A DNA stretch of 64,000 nucleotides, taken from contig NZ_QXQQ01000001.1 of the NCBI RefSeq assembly GCF_003660285.1, positions 62,001 through 126,000 on the forward strand, given 5' to 3'. Under the pieces are notes generated by a model that saw only the letters and a list, made by a program, of their open reading frames with translations, did not search any database and was not told the DNA's origin. The position numbers were made by a program, and so were the translations under genes. This document shows, in pieces, positions 1-10,394 of this stretch (position 1 is the stretch's first letter; every line of letters starts with the position of its first letter). This DNA is from Helicobacter labacensis. GTDB lineage: Bacteria; Campylobacterota; Campylobacteria; Campylobacterales; Helicobacteraceae.

Positions 1-343
1 CTAATATACGCAAAGTCCCCAGCGCATCCACATTAGCCGTGTATTCAGGCATCTCAAAAGAAACCTGCACATGGCTTTGGGCGGCTAAGTTGTAAATTTC
101 ATTAGGCTTGATCTTAGCAATCAGGGCGATCATGTTAGAAGAGTCGGTTAAATCCCCATAGTGCAAGAAAAAATGCGCATGGTTGCTATGCACATCCTCG
201 TAAATGGCATCGATTCGGGCGGTGTTAAACGAAGAACTGCGCCTTTTGATCCCATGCACTTCATAGCCCAAATCCAACAAATAGCGCGCTAAATAACTCC
301 CATCTTGACCGGTAATCCCAGTGATCAAGGCAACTTTTTTCAT
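1..343 (-). CDS. gmd: GDP-mannose 4,6-dehydratase, N-terminal part (cut by window start)
   Basis: Converts GDP-D-mannose to GDP-4-keto-6-deoxymannose, the first dedicated step to GDP-L-fucose for LPS O-antigen (Lewis-type) sugars; cytoplasmic short-chain dehydrogenase. Reading the complement from the ATG at 343 gives [19 protein letters not shown], the NAD(P)-binding Rossmann glycine motif GITGQDG at residues 9-15, followed by the family signatures [11 protein letters not shown] and YGDLTDSSN. About 114 residues are present; the C-terminal two thirds lie beyond base 1. The start is supported by an AAGGAAG ribosome site. It follows manC by 9 bases on the same strand, so the two very probably form one operon feeding the fucose branch. 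Confidence 0.93.
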   Translation of the reverse strand, partial: MKKVALITGITGQDGSYLARYLLDLGYEVHGIKRRSSSFNTARIDAIYEDVHSNHAHFFLHYGDLTDSSNMIALIAKIKPNEIYNLAAQSHVQVSFEMPEYTANVDALGTLRIL

Positions 344-352
344 TTTCTTCCT

Positions 353-1729
353 TTAGGGGCGTTGGTAATCATCTTCTAAGCGTTCGATGTCATTTTCATC
401 GCACAGCCCGCATTGCACTTCTAGAATCTTTAAAGGGTGGTCAGTGGCGTTACCCAATCTATGCAATTGCCCCTGTTTGATAAAAATACTCTCATTGGCT
501 CGCACGCTCAAATTCTCTTGTTCTAACACCACGCTAGCCACCCCCTCCACCACGACCCAATGCTCACTGCGGTGTTGGTGGCGTTGCAAACTCAAGCGTT
601 TGTGCGGGGTGATCTCTAAGAGTTTGACCTTAAAGCTAGGGTGCTCTAAAAGCACTTCAAAACTCCCCCAAGGGCGGTATTCTACCGGATAAATTTGCAA
701 CAACTCTGGGTTGCGCTGTTGGATTTGCTGGAGAAAATCCTTGAGTTGATCTAAATGGTTGTTTTTGGCGATGAGGAGCGCGTCTTTAGTGTCCACCACC
801 ACGCACTCTTGAACGCCTAGCAAGCCCACTAATTTGTGTGGCGCGCTAAAGACATAGTTTTGCGTGGATTCAAGACTCTCTAGCGCGCCTTGGTGGCAGA
901 CATTGCCCTCTTCATCTGCACTTAAACTCTGCTTCAAGCTCAAAAAATGCCCCACATCGCGCCACGCGCCCTCAAAGGGCACAAGGGCTAGATTTTGGGA
1001 TTTTTGCCACAGGCATATGTCCACACTCCCTTCTAGCAATGCCTCCATGCCATCACACTTGAGCAGATTAGGCAGGCGTTTGGCTTGTTTATAGACTTCT
1101 TGGCAGGCTTGCAACATGGCAGGGGCGTGCAGGGCGCACTCTTGTAGAAACGCCCCCGCCTTGAACACAAACATGCCACTATTGATGAAAAACTCTCTAT
1201 CTACTTGGGCTTGCAATTGGGCAATTTGCGCCCCGCTGGGCTTTTCCACAAAGCCTACAATCTCTCCAGAGCGCGCGCACTCAATGAGACCGTATTCACT
1301 GCTGGGCGCGCTAGCAATCCCAAATAGCACCATTTTGCCCTGTTTGGCTAGGGGTAAGGCTTGCGCAAGCGCGTTTTGCAAAGCACTGTGATCCATGAGG
1401 TGATCCGTGGGGCTAATGCAGAGGATCTCCTCAGGAGCGCATGCTAGGCTGGCTAAAATGAGCGCGTTCATAGTGTTCTTAGGCGCGCTTTCTAGCAAAA
1501 AGCGGGCATGCGATTCCAAATGCGCTTGGCTGACCTCTTCTAGGGCATGGAAGTAATGCGCTTGGTTACACACGATTAAAAAGCGCGATTGGGGGCTAGC
1601 TAGGCGTTGCAAAGCCAGCCCAAATAGACTCTGGTTGTGGTAAAGCTTAAGGAATTGTTTGGGGAACGCGCTACGGCTCAAAGGCCATAAGCGTTTCCCA
1701 CTTCCCCCACTCAAGATCACATGCACCAT
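353..1729 (-). CDS. manC: Bifunctional mannose-1-phosphate guanylyltransferase / mannose-6-phosphate isomerase
   Basis: Isomerises fructose-6-phosphate/mannose-6-phosphate and makes GDP-mannose from mannose-1-phosphate and GTP, supplying the downstream Gmd. The 458-residue protein has the nucleotidyltransferase signature GGSGKRLWPLSR at residues 8-19, PTDH near 107 and FVEKP at 160-164, then a C-terminal cupin-type isomerase domain beginning near YRPWGSFEVL, with the metal-binding run QRHQHRSEHW. This is the usual two-domain type II length. The ATG at 1729 is preceded by AGGAG. It is divergent from hugZ and leads into gmd. Confidence 0.93.
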   Translation of the reverse strand: MVHVILSGGSGKRLWPLSRSAFPKQFLKLYHNQSLFGLALQRLASPQSRFLIVCNQAHYFHALEEVSQAHLESHARFLLESAPKNTMNALILASLACAPEEILCISPTDHLMDHSALQNALAQALPLAKQGKMVLFGIASAPSSEYGLIECARSGEIVGFVEKPSGAQIAQLQAQVDREFFINSGMFVFKAGAFLQECALHAPAMLQACQEVYKQAKRLPNLLKCDGMEALLEGSVDICLWQKSQNLALVPFEGAWRDVGHFLSLKQSLSADEEGNVCHQGALESLESTQNYVFSAPHKLVGLLGVQECVVVDTKDALLIAKNNHLDQLKDFLQQIQQRNPELLQIYPVEYRPWGSFEVLLEHPSFKVKLLEITPHKRLSLQRHQHRSEHWVVVEGVASVVLEQENLSVRANESIFIKQGQLHRLGNATDHPLKILEVQCGLCDENDIERLEDDYQRP

Positions 1730-1769
1730 AATATTCTCCTAAGCGATCGCAATTTTAAGATTATTATGC

Positions 1770-1775
1770 TACAAT
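1770..1775 (+). promoter_or_regulatory. Predicted -10 element of the hugZ promoter
   Basis: TACAAT preceded by TATGC, an extended -10 arrangement typical of Helicobacter housekeeping promoters. It lies 35 bases before the hugZ ATG and predicts a leader of about 30 bases that carries an AGGAG ribosome site. No clear -35 hexamer is visible. Confidence 0.55.
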
Positions 1776-1810
1776 ACACCGCCTTAAAAATTTGACATAG
1801 GAGTTTTCCA

Positions 1811-2653
1811 ATGGATTTAAAGTTTATCTTGGATCACATGAACGCTAACCATGTGCAGGATATGAAAGGTTTGCTTGCCAAATTTGGTCAAATCAAGGAC
1901 GCGATCGATGTGCGCTTGAAAAACGCCACCACCGAATGCATTGAGATCGCCTACAGACTCAAAGACAAAGCAGAGGAGCAAGTGCAAAAAATTGACTACC
2001 CCGCTAAGGTGGCTAAGATTGAGGACATTAAAAACGCCATTATTGAGCTGTGTAAATCTGTCCCCCAGACTACAGACTTAGAGAAAGTGCGCGCGGATTT
2101 AGAGGCGTTTAGAGAGAGCGTTAGTAGCGTGTGTGTGGCTAGCCTCAACCCCCACAATGAAGTGGTGTGTTCTTATAGTGCCCTGCTCTCTTGCCAAGAA
2201 GGCGATCACACCCAGTTTTACATTTATGTGAGCGAAGTGGCTGAGCATTTCAGCAGTCTTAAAGCCCATCCTGAGAATGTAGAAATCATGTTCTTAGAAG
2301 ATGAAGCCAGCGCGAAGTCCCCCATTTTGCGCAAACGCCTACGCTATAAAACCCGTGTGCACTTCGTAGAAAGGGGTGCGGAGTTTGACAGAGTGTATGA
2401 CAATTTTCTAGCTAGGCATGGCAAAGGTCGTGGTTTAGAAACCATCCGCCACATGCAAGATTTCCACCTCATCAAGCTTGAGTTTGTGCGCGGGCGCTTT
2501 GTGAAAGGTTTTGGTCAAGCCTATGACATCGATGCGCATGGCAGGATCACCTATGTGGGCGCGCAAGGCAATCCCCACACGATGGATAAGACTCCCCACG
2601 CCCACTCTGCTCACCCTCACGCAAGCCATCCCCACGCCCACGCCCACTCTTAA
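1811..2653 (+). CDS. hugZ: HugZ-family haem oxygenase with His-rich tail
   Basis: Cytoplasmic split-barrel haem oxygenase that opens haem and releases iron. The 280-residue protein aligns by eye with H. pylori HugZ over its whole length: HMNANHVQDMKGLL at the start, YVSEVAEHFSSL, MFLEDE, LRKRLRYKT, and FVKGFGQAYDI. The GNPH motif at 253-256 holds the haem-ligand histidine reported in H. pylori HugZ. After it comes a 24-residue extension with eight histidines in alternating Ala-His/Pro-His order, longer than the short H. pylori C-terminus as I recall it. The tail may bind Ni or another metal; that is inference. The ATG follows AGGAG. Confidence 0.92.
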   Translation: MDLKFILDHMNANHVQDMKGLLAKFGQIKDAIDVRLKNATTECIEIAYRLKDKAEEQVQKIDYPAKVAKIEDIKNAIIELCKSVPQTTDLEKVRADLEAFRESVSSVCVASLNPHNEVVCSYSALLSCQEGDHTQFYIYVSEVAEHFSSLKAHPENVEIMFLEDEASAKSPILRKRLRYKTRVHFVERGAEFDRVYDNFLARHGKGRGLETIRHMQDFHLIKLEFVRGRFVKGFGQAYDIDAHGRITYVGAQGNPHTMDKTPHAHSAHPHASHPHAHAHS

Positions 2654-2705
2654 TTCTTCATGGCGCGTGCCTCCCGCTTAAGGGGGCGCGCTAGAGGTCC
2701 TTGTA

Positions 2706-4283
2706 ATGTTGGTGTTTTTTGCGTGTGTGATCATCGCTACATTGATCTACACGCTCTTGCGCGAACGCCTATCCCCCATGGTCGCTTTGACTCTTGTGCC
2801 CTTAGTGGGCTTGCTTGGTTTTTGGGGAGTGAGTGGGCTTGTTGGGGCTAAAGTTGTCCCTAGTAATTACGCCTATCTCTTGCAGGATTCTTATATCCAA
2901 CGCTTTTTAAACCAAGTTACCCCCGCACCCCTGCCCAGCGATGCGCTTGGGCACTTTAAGCGCGCAGCCACCCAAGCCCTCAAACTCAAGACAAAAAACC
3001 CGCAACTCAACGCCACACAAATTACCCAAGCTTACCAAGCCGGTCTAAAAACCCTGCAAATCCAAGCCCCCTTTGAACCCGCCTTACAAGCGATGTTGCA
3101 AACCCATTCCATTGTCCATAGTTTGCAAGATCACGCCCAAGTTTTGGTTGCGTATTTTAGACAGGGGGTGGGCAAGGTCTTTAATATCGCGCTCATGTTC
3201 CTCTTTGCTATTCTCTTTTTTGGGATTCTCAATGATGTCGGGCTATTTAACCCCTTGATCAAGGGCATCATCGCGCTCTCTAAAGGGAATAGCATCGCCA
3301 TTTGTGTAGGCACTTGTGTGATCGCCACACTCGCGCACTTGGATGGCTCGGGAGCGAGCACTTTTTTAGTGGTGATCCCCCCTCTCTTGCCCATTTACAA
3401 ACGCCTCAATCTCAACCCCTATCTTTTGATGTTGTTGGTGGCGATGAGCGCGGGTTTGGCTAATCTCTTGCCTTGGGGAGGACCTTTGGGGCGTGTAGCA
3501 AGTGTCTTAGGGGTAGAAACGAGCGCGCTGTATTCCTCTTTAGTGCCCTTGCAAGCCATCGGGCTAGTTTGCGCGCTGCTTTTGGCGGTGATCTTGGGCT
3601 GGAGAGAACAGAGGCGTTTGAGAAACACGCCTCCCCAAAACCCAGAAGACACCCCCAGTGTAGACTTAGGCGCAACAAGGCACTTTTTAGCTAATTTAGG
3701 CGTGGCGTTGTTGGCGTTGTTAGCCGTTGTGTGTAAAATTTTACCCCCCGAACTCTGCTTTTTGATCGCGCTTTGCGTGGTCTTGCTCGTCAATTACCCC
3801 AACCCCAAAGCGCGCATGGAGAAAATCAAGCAGTGCGCTCCGGAGGCGATTTCTATGGTCTTGATCTTGCTGAGTGCGGGGATGTATATTGGGATTTTGA
3901 GCGGGTCGGGCATGTTGCAAGCCATTGCTAAACACTTAACCGACTATTTGCCCGCGTCTATCTTACCCCATTTGTATTGGATTATTGCCGCCTTGGGCGT
4001 GCCTTTTAAGTTAATACTAGACACCAATAGTTATTATTTTACCCTTTACCCCATTGTAGCGCACCTAGCGGCTTTGCATGGTGCACAAGCCCAAAGCGTG
4101 GGGTATGCCATGCTTGTGGGCGCGACTTTGGGCACTTTTATCTCTCCCTTTTCTCCCGCACTTTGGCTAGGTCTAGGGCTTGCCAAACTCTCTATGGGCA
4201 AACACATCGCCTATAGCTTCCTTTGGCTTTGGGGACTATCCTTGCTCCTGCTGGGGGTGGCTAAATTACTAGGACTCTTTTAA
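2706..4283 (+). CDS. CitMHS-family citrate/metal-citrate transporter with a large loop insertion
   Basis: Inner-membrane secondary transporter, 525 residues. Family hallmarks are FAILFFGILNDVGLFNPLI, ATLAHLDGSGASTFLVV, LANLLPWGGPLGRVAS, LLVNYPNPKA and GMYIGILSGSG, all matching CitM/CitH-type carriers, which take up citrate complexed with divalent cations. Typical members are about 430 residues; here about 115 residues (roughly 45-160) of soluble, helix-prone sequence rich in Gln and Ala are inserted between the first membrane helices and the conserved core. Substrate is inferred from family only. It starts 52 bases after hugZ on the same strand and may be co-transcribed; the link to iron acquisition is a guess. 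Confidence 0.85.
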   Translation: MLVFFACVIIATLIYTLLRERLSPMVALTLVPLVGLLGFWGVSGLVGAKVVPSNYAYLLQDSYIQRFLNQVTPAPLPSDALGHFKRAATQALKLKTKNPQLNATQITQAYQAGLKTLQIQAPFEPALQAMLQTHSIVHSLQDHAQVLVAYFRQGVGKVFNIALMFLFAILFFGILNDVGLFNPLIKGIIALSKGNSIAICVGTCVIATLAHLDGSGASTFLVVIPPLLPIYKRLNLNPYLLMLLVAMSAGLANLLPWGGPLGRVASVLGVETSALYSSLVPLQAIGLVCALLLAVILGWREQRRLRNTPPQNPEDTPSVDLGATRHFLANLGVALLALLAVVCKILPPELCFLIALCVVLLVNYPNPKARMEKIKQCAPEAISMVLILLSAGMYIGILSGSGMLQAIAKHLTDYLPASILPHLYWIIAALGVPFKLILDTNSYYFTLYPIVAHLAALHGAQAQSVGYAMLVGATLGTFISPFSPALWLGLGLAKLSMGKHIAYSFLWLWGLSLLLLGVAKLLGLF

Positions 4284-4315
4284 CTCTCTTAAACTTGGCT
4301 TTATCTGAAGCGCGT

Positions 4316-4321
4316 TAGAAT
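4316..4321 (+). promoter_or_regulatory. Predicted -10 element of the rpsB operon
   Basis: TAGAAT lies 87 bases before the rpsB start in the 124-base gap after the citrate-type transporter. It predicts a leader of about 80 bases, long enough for ribosomal-protein autoregulation, but no specific S2-binding fold was confirmed. Confidence 0.45.
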
Positions 4322-4407
4322 ATCCCCCTGCCTTTCATCAATCCACACACGCCCCGCCTTAAAGTGATCGCATAGGGGGCGTGGAGGCAAACTTTAAGGA
4401 GTAAAGA

Positions 4408-5193
4408 ATGATCACCATGAAAGATTTATTAGAATGTGGGGTGCATTTTGGGCACCAGACAAGGCGTTGGAATCCCAAAACCGCGCGCTTTATCTTTGGG
4501 GTGCGCAAGAACATCCATATTATAGACCTGCAAAAAACCTTGCGTTACTTCCGCTACACCTATAATGTGGTGCGCGATGCCAGCGCAGAGGGCAAAACAA
4601 TCATGTTTGTGGGCACTAAAAAGCAAGCCAGCGATGCGCTCAAAGAATACGCGATGCAGGTCAATGTGCCCTATGTGAATTACCGCTGGCTAGGGGGCAT
4701 GCTCACCAATTTTAGCACTATTAGAAAATCTGTGCGCAAGCTAGAAATCATGGAAGACATGGAAACTAGCGGGCAGATCGACTTGCTCACCAAAAAAGAA
4801 AAGCTAATGATCTTGCGCAAGAAAGAGAAACTTGAAAAGTATCTAGGCGGAGTGCGCCATATGAAACAAATGCCAGACATGATGTTTGTGGTGGATGTGG
4901 TGAAAGAAAAAATCGCGGTGGCAGAAGCGCGCCGTTTGGGTATCCCCATTGTCGCCCCCCTAGATACTAATTGCGATCCGGATTTGGTGGATTACCCTAT
5001 CCCGGGCAATGACGATGCGATTCGCTCCATTCGCCTCTTTTGTAAGGAAATGGCAGAGGCGATCACGGAGGGGCGCGAATTGGTGGGCAGACCTCAAGAA
5101 AACCTTGAAGAGGTTGAACATGTGAGCGCGCAGGAACACCAAGAGGTGTTAGAAGAAGTGTATCAAGAAGGAGAACAAAATGAGTCAAATTAG
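4408..5193 (+). CDS. rpsB: 30S ribosomal protein S2
   Basis: Small-subunit ribosomal protein of 261 residues. The start [20 protein letters not shown] and the internal [14 protein letters not shown] are diagnostic of S2, as are [21 protein letters not shown] and the [11 protein letters not shown] segment. The C-terminus is an acidic tail rich in Glu, common in this group. AAGGAG precedes the ATG. The last 14 bases overlap tsf, giving the classic rpsB-tsf operon, here extended by metK. Confidence 0.98.
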   Translation: MITMKDLLECGVHFGHQTRRWNPKTARFIFGVRKNIHIIDLQKTLRYFRYTYNVVRDASAEGKTIMFVGTKKQASDALKEYAMQVNVPYVNYRWLGGMLTNFSTIRKSVRKLEIMEDMETSGQIDLLTKKEKLMILRKKEKLEKYLGGVRHMKQMPDMMFVVDVVKEKIAVAEARRLGIPIVAPLDTNCDPDLVDYPIPGNDDAIRSIRLFCKEMAEAITEGRELVGRPQENLEEVEHVSAQEHQEVLEEVYQEGEQNESN

Positions 5194-6241
5194 TGCCGCG
5201 CAAGTCAAGCAATTACGCGAGATCACAGACGCGCCCATGATGGATTGCAAAAAGGCATTGGTAGAATGCGCGGGGGATTTAGAAAAAGCGATCGAACATC
5301 TGCGCCAAAAGGGCTTGAGTAAAGCGGTGAAAAAAGCCGATCGCATAGCTGGTGAGGGTGTGATCGCCTTGAGCGTGGATAATACGCAGGCTATTATGCT
5401 AGAGATCAATAGCGAAACGGACTTTGTGGCTAAAAACGATCACTTTAAGGCGTTGGTGGCTCAGAGTTTGGAGGTGGCTAAAAGTCATAGTGTAGAGAGT
5501 GTAGAGGCACTCTATCAAGCCAAGATAGAGGGGCAAAGCTATGAGAGTTACCTACACGGCGCGATCGCTAAGATTGGGGAAAATATTGTCGTGAGGCGTT
5601 TAGCCCACGAAAGTGCAAAGGAAAATGAAGTGCTAAATGGCTATTTGCACGCCAACCACCGCGTGGGCGCGATCGTTAAAATCGCCCACACCAACCCTGC
5701 CAATACTGATAAGCTCAGAGAATTAGCCCGCCAAATTGCTATGCATGCCGCAGCGATGAAACCCGTTGTGCTCGATCACCATGCCTTTAGCCCCGAGTTT
5801 ATCGCCCAAGAAAAATTAGCCCTAGTGGCTGAATTGGAAAAGGAAAATGAAGAGGCTAAACGCTTGGGCAAGCCTCTTAAACATATCCCCACTTTTGTAA
5901 GCCACGCTGAATTAACCCAAGAGGTGCTAAACCAACAAGAGCAAGCCTATAAACAAGAGCTTAAAAGTCAGGGCAAGCCCGAAAAAATCTTTGATAAGAT
6001 CATTCCGGGCAAGATGGAACGATTCATTGCTGATAACACCCTTTTAGATCAACGCTTGACTTTACTAGGGCAGTTTTTTGTGATGGATGATAAAAAGACC
6101 ATCGCGCAGGTGCTGCAAGAAAAGGGAGCAGAGCTACAAGACACTTTGAGCATTAGCGCGTTTGTGCGCTTTGAAGTGGGCGAGGGCATTGAGAAAAAAC
6201 AAGAGGATTTTGCAGCCGAAGTGGCGGCACAAATTAGCTAA
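5180..6241 (+). CDS. tsf: Elongation factor Ts
   Basis: Guanine-nucleotide exchange factor for EF-Tu. The 353-residue protein begins with the UBA-like domain containing [16 protein letters not shown], followed by the core motif [13 protein letters not shown] and HVGA-like and AMHAAAMKP segments typical of the dimerisation domain. The ATG lies inside rpsB behind AGAAGGAG, so translation is coupled to S2. Its TAA overlaps the ATG of metK by one base. Confidence 0.97.
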   Translation: MSQISAAQVKQLREITDAPMMDCKKALVECAGDLEKAIEHLRQKGLSKAVKKADRIAGEGVIALSVDNTQAIMLEINSETDFVAKNDHFKALVAQSLEVAKSHSVESVEALYQAKIEGQSYESYLHGAIAKIGENIVVRRLAHESAKENEVLNGYLHANHRVGAIVKIAHTNPANTDKLRELARQIAMHAAAMKPVVLDHHAFSPEFIAQEKLALVAELEKENEEAKRLGKPLKHIPTFVSHAELTQEVLNQQEQAYKQELKSQGKPEKIFDKIIPGKMERFIADNTLLDQRLTLLGQFFVMDDKKTIAQVLQEKGAELQDTLSISAFVRFEVGEGIEKKQEDFAAEVAAQIS

Positions 6242-7395
6242 TGGATCGCTATCTTTTCACCTCTGAGTCGGTTACAGAGGGGCACCCGGATAAAATGGCA
6301 GATCAGATCAGCGATGCCATTTTAGATTACATTATTGAGCGCGACCCGCACGCGCGCGTGGCGTGTGAAACTCTGCTAGCTAATGGGTTTTGCGTGATCA
6401 CTGGCGAGCTTAAAACCCGCGTCTATGCCCCCATGCAAGAGATCGCGCGCGGAGTGGTGCGCGATATTGGCTATACCGACGCGCTCTATGGCTTTGATTA
6501 CCGCAGTGCGGCTGTGCTTAATGGCATTGGCGAGCAAAGCCCAGACATTAATCAGGGCGTGGATCGCGCTGATGGCGAGGTGGGGGCAGGCGATCAGGGC
6601 TTGATGTTTGGTTATGCCTGCGATGAAACCCCCTCTTATATGCCCCTAGCCATTTACTTAGCCCATGCGATCACGCGCGCACTAGCCCAAGCTAGAAAGA
6701 GCGCGATCTTGCCTTTTTTACGCCCTGATGGCAAGGCACAAGTTACCATCCAATATGAGGGGCATAAGCCTGTAGGGATCAACACCATTGTGGTTTCTAC
6801 CCAGCACTCCCCTGAGATCGATCAAAAACGCCTGCGTGAAGCCGTGATTGAGGAGATTGTCTATAAGGTGTTGCCTAAAGAGTTTCTCAATGACAATATC
6901 ACCTACCACATCAACCCCACCGGCAAATTTGTGATTGGCGGACCACAGGGGGATGCGGGTTTGACGGGGCGCAAAATTATCGTAGATACTTATGGGGGGA
7001 GTTGTCCGCATGGGGGCGGGGCATTTAGTGGCAAGGACCCCTCAAAGGTGGATCGCAGCGCAGCCTACATGGCGCGCTACATCGCTAAAAACTTGGTGGC
7101 GAGCAAGGTATGCCTTAGAGCCACAGTGCAACTAGCTTATGCCATTGGGATTATCGATCCTGTATCGGTGTATATCAACACCCACAACACCAGCAAGCAC
7201 AGCCCAGAAGCTCTAGAAGCTTGCGTGCGTGCTCTTTTCAAGCTCACACCCAAGGGGATCATGCAAAGCCTAGACTTATTGCGTCCCATTTATCGCCAGA
7301 CCGCCACTTATGGGCATTTTGGGCGCGAGGGCTTTAGCTGGGAAAACACAGACAAAGCAGAAGCGATTGTGGAGTATTTTAAAGCCAAGTCTTAA
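6241..7395 (+). CDS. metK: S-adenosylmethionine synthase
   Basis: Makes S-adenosylmethionine from methionine and ATP. The 384 residues contain the N-terminal [18 protein letters not shown], the [11 protein letters not shown] hexapeptide region, [12 protein letters not shown], and the [20 protein letters not shown]-loop-like motif, all intact. Starts at the TAATG junction with tsf, so it is probably the third gene of the rpsB operon. Its stop codon overlaps the stop of the convergent dcuC-type gene, leaving no space for a terminator between them. Confidence 0.97.
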   Translation: MDRYLFTSESVTEGHPDKMADQISDAILDYIIERDPHARVACETLLANGFCVITGELKTRVYAPMQEIARGVVRDIGYTDALYGFDYRSAAVLNGIGEQSPDINQGVDRADGEVGAGDQGLMFGYACDETPSYMPLAIYLAHAITRALAQARKSAILPFLRPDGKAQVTIQYEGHKPVGINTIVVSTQHSPEIDQKRLREAVIEEIVYKVLPKEFLNDNITYHINPTGKFVIGGPQGDAGLTGRKIIVDTYGGSCPHGGGAFSGKDPSKVDRSAAYMARYIAKNLVASKVCLRATVQLAYAIGIIDPVSVYINTHNTSKHSPEALEACVRALFKLTPKGIMQSLDLLRPIYRQTATYGHFGREGFSWENTDKAEAIVEYFKAKS

Positions 7396-8768
7396 ATCGC
7401 CCAGTGGGCTAACCCCACTCCCACCCCAATATTAACCCCCATACCCACCAGCAATAAAGGGTAGGTGCGCTTGATGATCTCTAGGGGCGCAACTTTGGCA
7501 AAGCCGGCTAGGGCTAAAATCCCTCCAGCAATAGGCGAGCTAGCCCGCCCCAAACAAGAGGCGATCTCTAGGGGTAAGACCAAATGGATGGGTTCTATGC
7601 CCATTTTAGTGGCAATATCAGAACCAAGCCGTCCAAAGGCATTAAATGCAGCAATCCCACTCCCCATAATCACCGCAAAACCATAGACGATAAAACCCAA
7701 AAGTGCCATAAGGAGTATTAAACCCCCCAAGCCTTGCAATGCCCCTAAACTTTGGGCTAAAATTCCAATCCCTCCTAAACTCTTTAGCCCGGTAGCAAAG
7801 ACGCTAGCTGCAATGATGATGCTCACTACACTGACAAAAATATCCCCCATCGCGCGCAAAATCGCCCCCATGCCCTCTCCTAGTTTTCTAGCATCCTTGT
7901 GGCGCACAAACTCCACCCCAAAGACAAAGGCGATGCTCATAAAATTCGCGCTCACTACATCTAATTTTACCCCCGCAAAATACGCCCCAAAGAGCAAAAC
8001 CACGGGCAACCACGGGAATAAGACATAGAAATTAGGGCAGGGAGGGTTAGAAATCTCTAGGATTTGGGCTTGCTCACAAAGCTGGTTGCGCGCCAAATCG
8101 CGCCTATCTACCCACGCGAAGTAAAAGGGGATCAAGATAGCCATCACAAGCGTGTAAGCCAACACCACCCAAAGCTGGTAATGCAAAAACAGCCCGACAA
8201 TATTTTCTTTCTGCCCCACCATGTCTGCCATGTTGATGGTGTTGCCATCTTTGGGTCCATAATCTAGGGCGATCAAAGAGAGCACACACACCGCGCTAAT
8301 GGGGCGGATTTTAAGCGCAAGCAACACCGGATAAATGCAGGCAAGTAGCAAGAGCAAAAGCCCAGTATAACTTGAGATCACAATTTTTAAACCCATCCCC
8401 ACGACAAAAGTCCCGCTTAAGACTAAATATTTATTGCGGATTTTGCCCAGTGGGCGGTTACTCAAATACGCCAGTTTTGCCGAGGCGTGGATGTGTTTCA
8501 TGTAGGCAGCAAAACCGGCAACACTCATAATAATGAGCCCCACCCCGCTTAATTGGGTTTTAAAAGTGGTGGCGATGAAGGCAAAGGCGTTTAAAAGCAC
8601 TTGGGCAAAATTGTGCGCGGGCGGGCTTTTGGGGATGGGAGCGCCCGTAAGATAAAAACCCATAATCACCAAGATCAACCCCGCGCACAAGAATACAAAA
8701 ATGGGATGGTAGCCCTTGAGAATATAATAAAAGGTGATCCCTACGGCTAGCACACTTAAAATGAGCAT
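7392..8768 (-). CDS. dcuC: DcuC-family anaerobic C4-dicarboxylate transporter
   Basis: Inner-membrane carrier of 458 residues with about a dozen hydrophobic helices. It resembles DcuC: the N-terminal [64 protein letters not shown], and the C-terminal [30 protein letters not shown] match the family order. The family exchanges or exports succinate and imports fumarate; the exact direction here is inferred. AAGGAG precedes the ATG. It follows the broken ABC permease on the same strand by 13 bases. The 3' end overlaps metK convergently. Confidence 0.85.
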   Translation of the reverse strand: MLILSVLAVGITFYYILKGYHPIFVFLCAGLILVIMGFYLTGAPIPKSPPAHNFAQVLLNAFAFIATTFKTQLSGVGLIIMSVAGFAAYMKHIHASAKLAYLSNRPLGKIRNKYLVLSGTFVVGMGLKIVISSYTGLLLLLLACIYPVLLALKIRPISAVCVLSLIALDYGPKDGNTINMADMVGQKENIVGLFLHYQLWVVLAYTLVMAILIPFYFAWVDRRDLARNQLCEQAQILEISNPPCPNFYVLFPWLPVVLLFGAYFAGVKLDVVSANFMSIAFVFGVEFVRHKDARKLGEGMGAILRAMGDIFVSVVSIIIAASVFATGLKSLGGIGILAQSLGALQGLGGLILLMALLGFIVYGFAVIMGSGIAAFNAFGRLGSDIATKMGIEPIHLVLPLEIASCLGRASSPIAGGILALAGFAKVAPLEIIKRTYPLLLVGMGVNIGVGVGLAHWAI

Positions 8769-8781
8769 ACCCTACTCTCCT

Positions 8782-9535
8782 TCAACGCGATTTAGGCGTG
8801 CTTACTAGAAAAGCGCGCGTGGCACTTAAGATAATCAAAAACACGCCCAACCCAAAGAGCGCGCCACAAACCCCTAGAGCATAGCTTAAATTTTGCCCTG
8901 AAAACACCGCAATGAGCATGTTGTTAAGATGGTAAAAAGGCGAAGAAGTGATGAAAATTTGACTCCAACTAGGCAGGCTTTGCAAGGGCACAAAGACATT
9001 AGAGGACATGATGATGTAGAGGTTTAACACATTGGAGATGGCAACAGCTCCAGGTGTTGCTGAAGTGTTTGACAACCAATAGAGCCAAGCTAGAACAAAA
9101 CACCCCCGCCAAGCCCAGTGCCAACAAGCCCAAGAAAAATAACTCTACCTTCAAAAGGGGCAAAATCCCCAACACGCCAAAACTCCCCACAATAAAGAGC
9201 GCGCTAAAGCCTAACACGATGCCTAAGCGTGATAAGATAATTGCCAACGCGATCTCTAAATAGCTTGCCGGTGTTGCCATATAAAAGAGGAGTGCCTTAA
9301 ACGCCCTAGAATCACACAAGGCTTGGGCTATCCCAAAAATAACCGTGGAGATGAGGGTGAGCATCACTAACCCGATGGTGCTAGCAAAGCGGTAAGTGGG
9401 CGAATAGGTATGCTCAAAAACCCCAATTAAAAAGGCTAACATCAAAATGGGGTAGGCAAGAGTCCAAAAAAGGGCAACCCGGTTAGTGATATAGGATTTA
9501 AACTCCAAGATAAAGATCGCATAAATACGGCGCAT
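8782..9535 (-). pseudogene. ABC-2 type transporter permease, frameshifted
   Basis: Reading from the ATG at 9535 (AAGGA upstream) gives MRRIYAIFILEFKSYITNRV and about six membrane helices, the layout of an ABC-2 exporter permease. At about 9050-9058 the frame breaks: the first frame runs LVVKHFSNTW then stops at 8999, while the shifted frame continues with PGAVAISNVLNLYIIMSS and two more helices to 8782. Joining the two restores a single protein of about 250 residues with no missing helix. The change equals one extra base or two missing bases near AACACCTGG. The neighbouring ATPase gene is also broken, so this is probably a true decayed exporter. Confidence 0.85.
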
Positions 9536-9544
9536 GTTTGTCCT

Positions 9545-10248
9545 TTAAGCTCCCCAGTGATTCAAAGCCAAAAGCAAATCCTGCGCCTTTGTGGGGCGCA
9601 AATTAAGCCCCATGCGCTTGTGTGATAGGGGCTCTAGTTCTAGGCACTCTTTTAAAGCTGTGTTGCCAAAGAATACAGCGTGCTGGGTGTCTAGGCGCAT
9701 TGTTAGTAGGTATTTATCTTTGAGAGTTTGTGCAATACTCTCACACTCGGCTTCATTTTCATAGCAAACTTCTAAAGCCAGATCGCCTAATAATGCCTCA
9801 ATCACTTCAGCCAAAGAGCCATGCTGGATCACTTGCCCTTGATGCAAGCACAAAACCCGCGCACAACTCTCTAACACACTCGCGTTATGTGTGGCAACTA
9901 GAGTTGTCCTTGAATCTTGATTGCGCGCGCTAATGCTCTCTGCCACGCGCTGGGTGGTGGGCTCATCTAAACTCGATTCGGGCTCATCTAAAATCAAGAG
10001 ATCGGGGTGATGCCCCAAACTCAAATCTAACTTCAAGCGTTGTTTTTGCCCATCTGACAGGCTATCATAGAGTTTAGTAGGCGAAAGCCCAATAATGCGC
10101 CTAGGAGAGTGGATTTACCCGCCCCATTGCTCCCAATAAGGGCTGTGCTGGTGTGTTGCGTGAAACTCAAATTCTCTACCCTCAATGGGTGCAGAGGTTT
10201 TAGGGTGTTAGAACCACAATAAGACAAACTATGAAGGACAAGTTGCAC
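9545..10248 (-). pseudogene. ABC transporter ATP-binding protein with internal deletion and frameshift
   Basis: From the ATG at 10248 the protein reaches the Walker A motif GSNGAGKSTLL, then about four codons later the frame breaks at 10084-10096. The other frame reads LSPTKLYDSLSDGQKQRLKL, which contains the ABC signature, followed by LLILDEPESSLDEPT (Walker B), THN (switch His) and a C-terminal domain ending LLALNHWGA at 9545. The usual 60 to 70 residues with the Q-loop between Walker A and the signature are missing, so a deletion between short similar sequences (ALLG and LGLSP) also caused the frameshift. It cannot encode a working ATPase. It lies 9 bases upstream of the permease. Confidence 0.87.
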
Positions 10249-10275
10249 TCTAGACCCTTTTTAAACGAGTTTAAC

Positions 10276-10349
10276 ACATTTAGGCTTTGATCAGTGCCAA
10301 CGCGGGGTATCTTTAGACTTATAAAACATTTAGGCTTACACGCTATAAT
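10276..10349 (+). promoter_or_regulatory. feoB promoter with paired 12-bp direct repeat
   Basis: ACATTTAGGCTT occurs at 10276-10287 and again at 10326-10337, exactly 50 bases apart. The second copy ends six bases before TATAAT (10344-10349), which is the likely -10 of feoB, so it covers the -35/spacer region. A pair of same-face repeats upstream of an iron-uptake gene could be a regulator site. It does not match the H. pylori Fur or NikR consensus as I know them. Confidence 0.5.
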
Positions 10350-10394
10350 CCGCGATTGATTTTTAGAATTAAGATTAAATTTTGGAGTTGGTCC

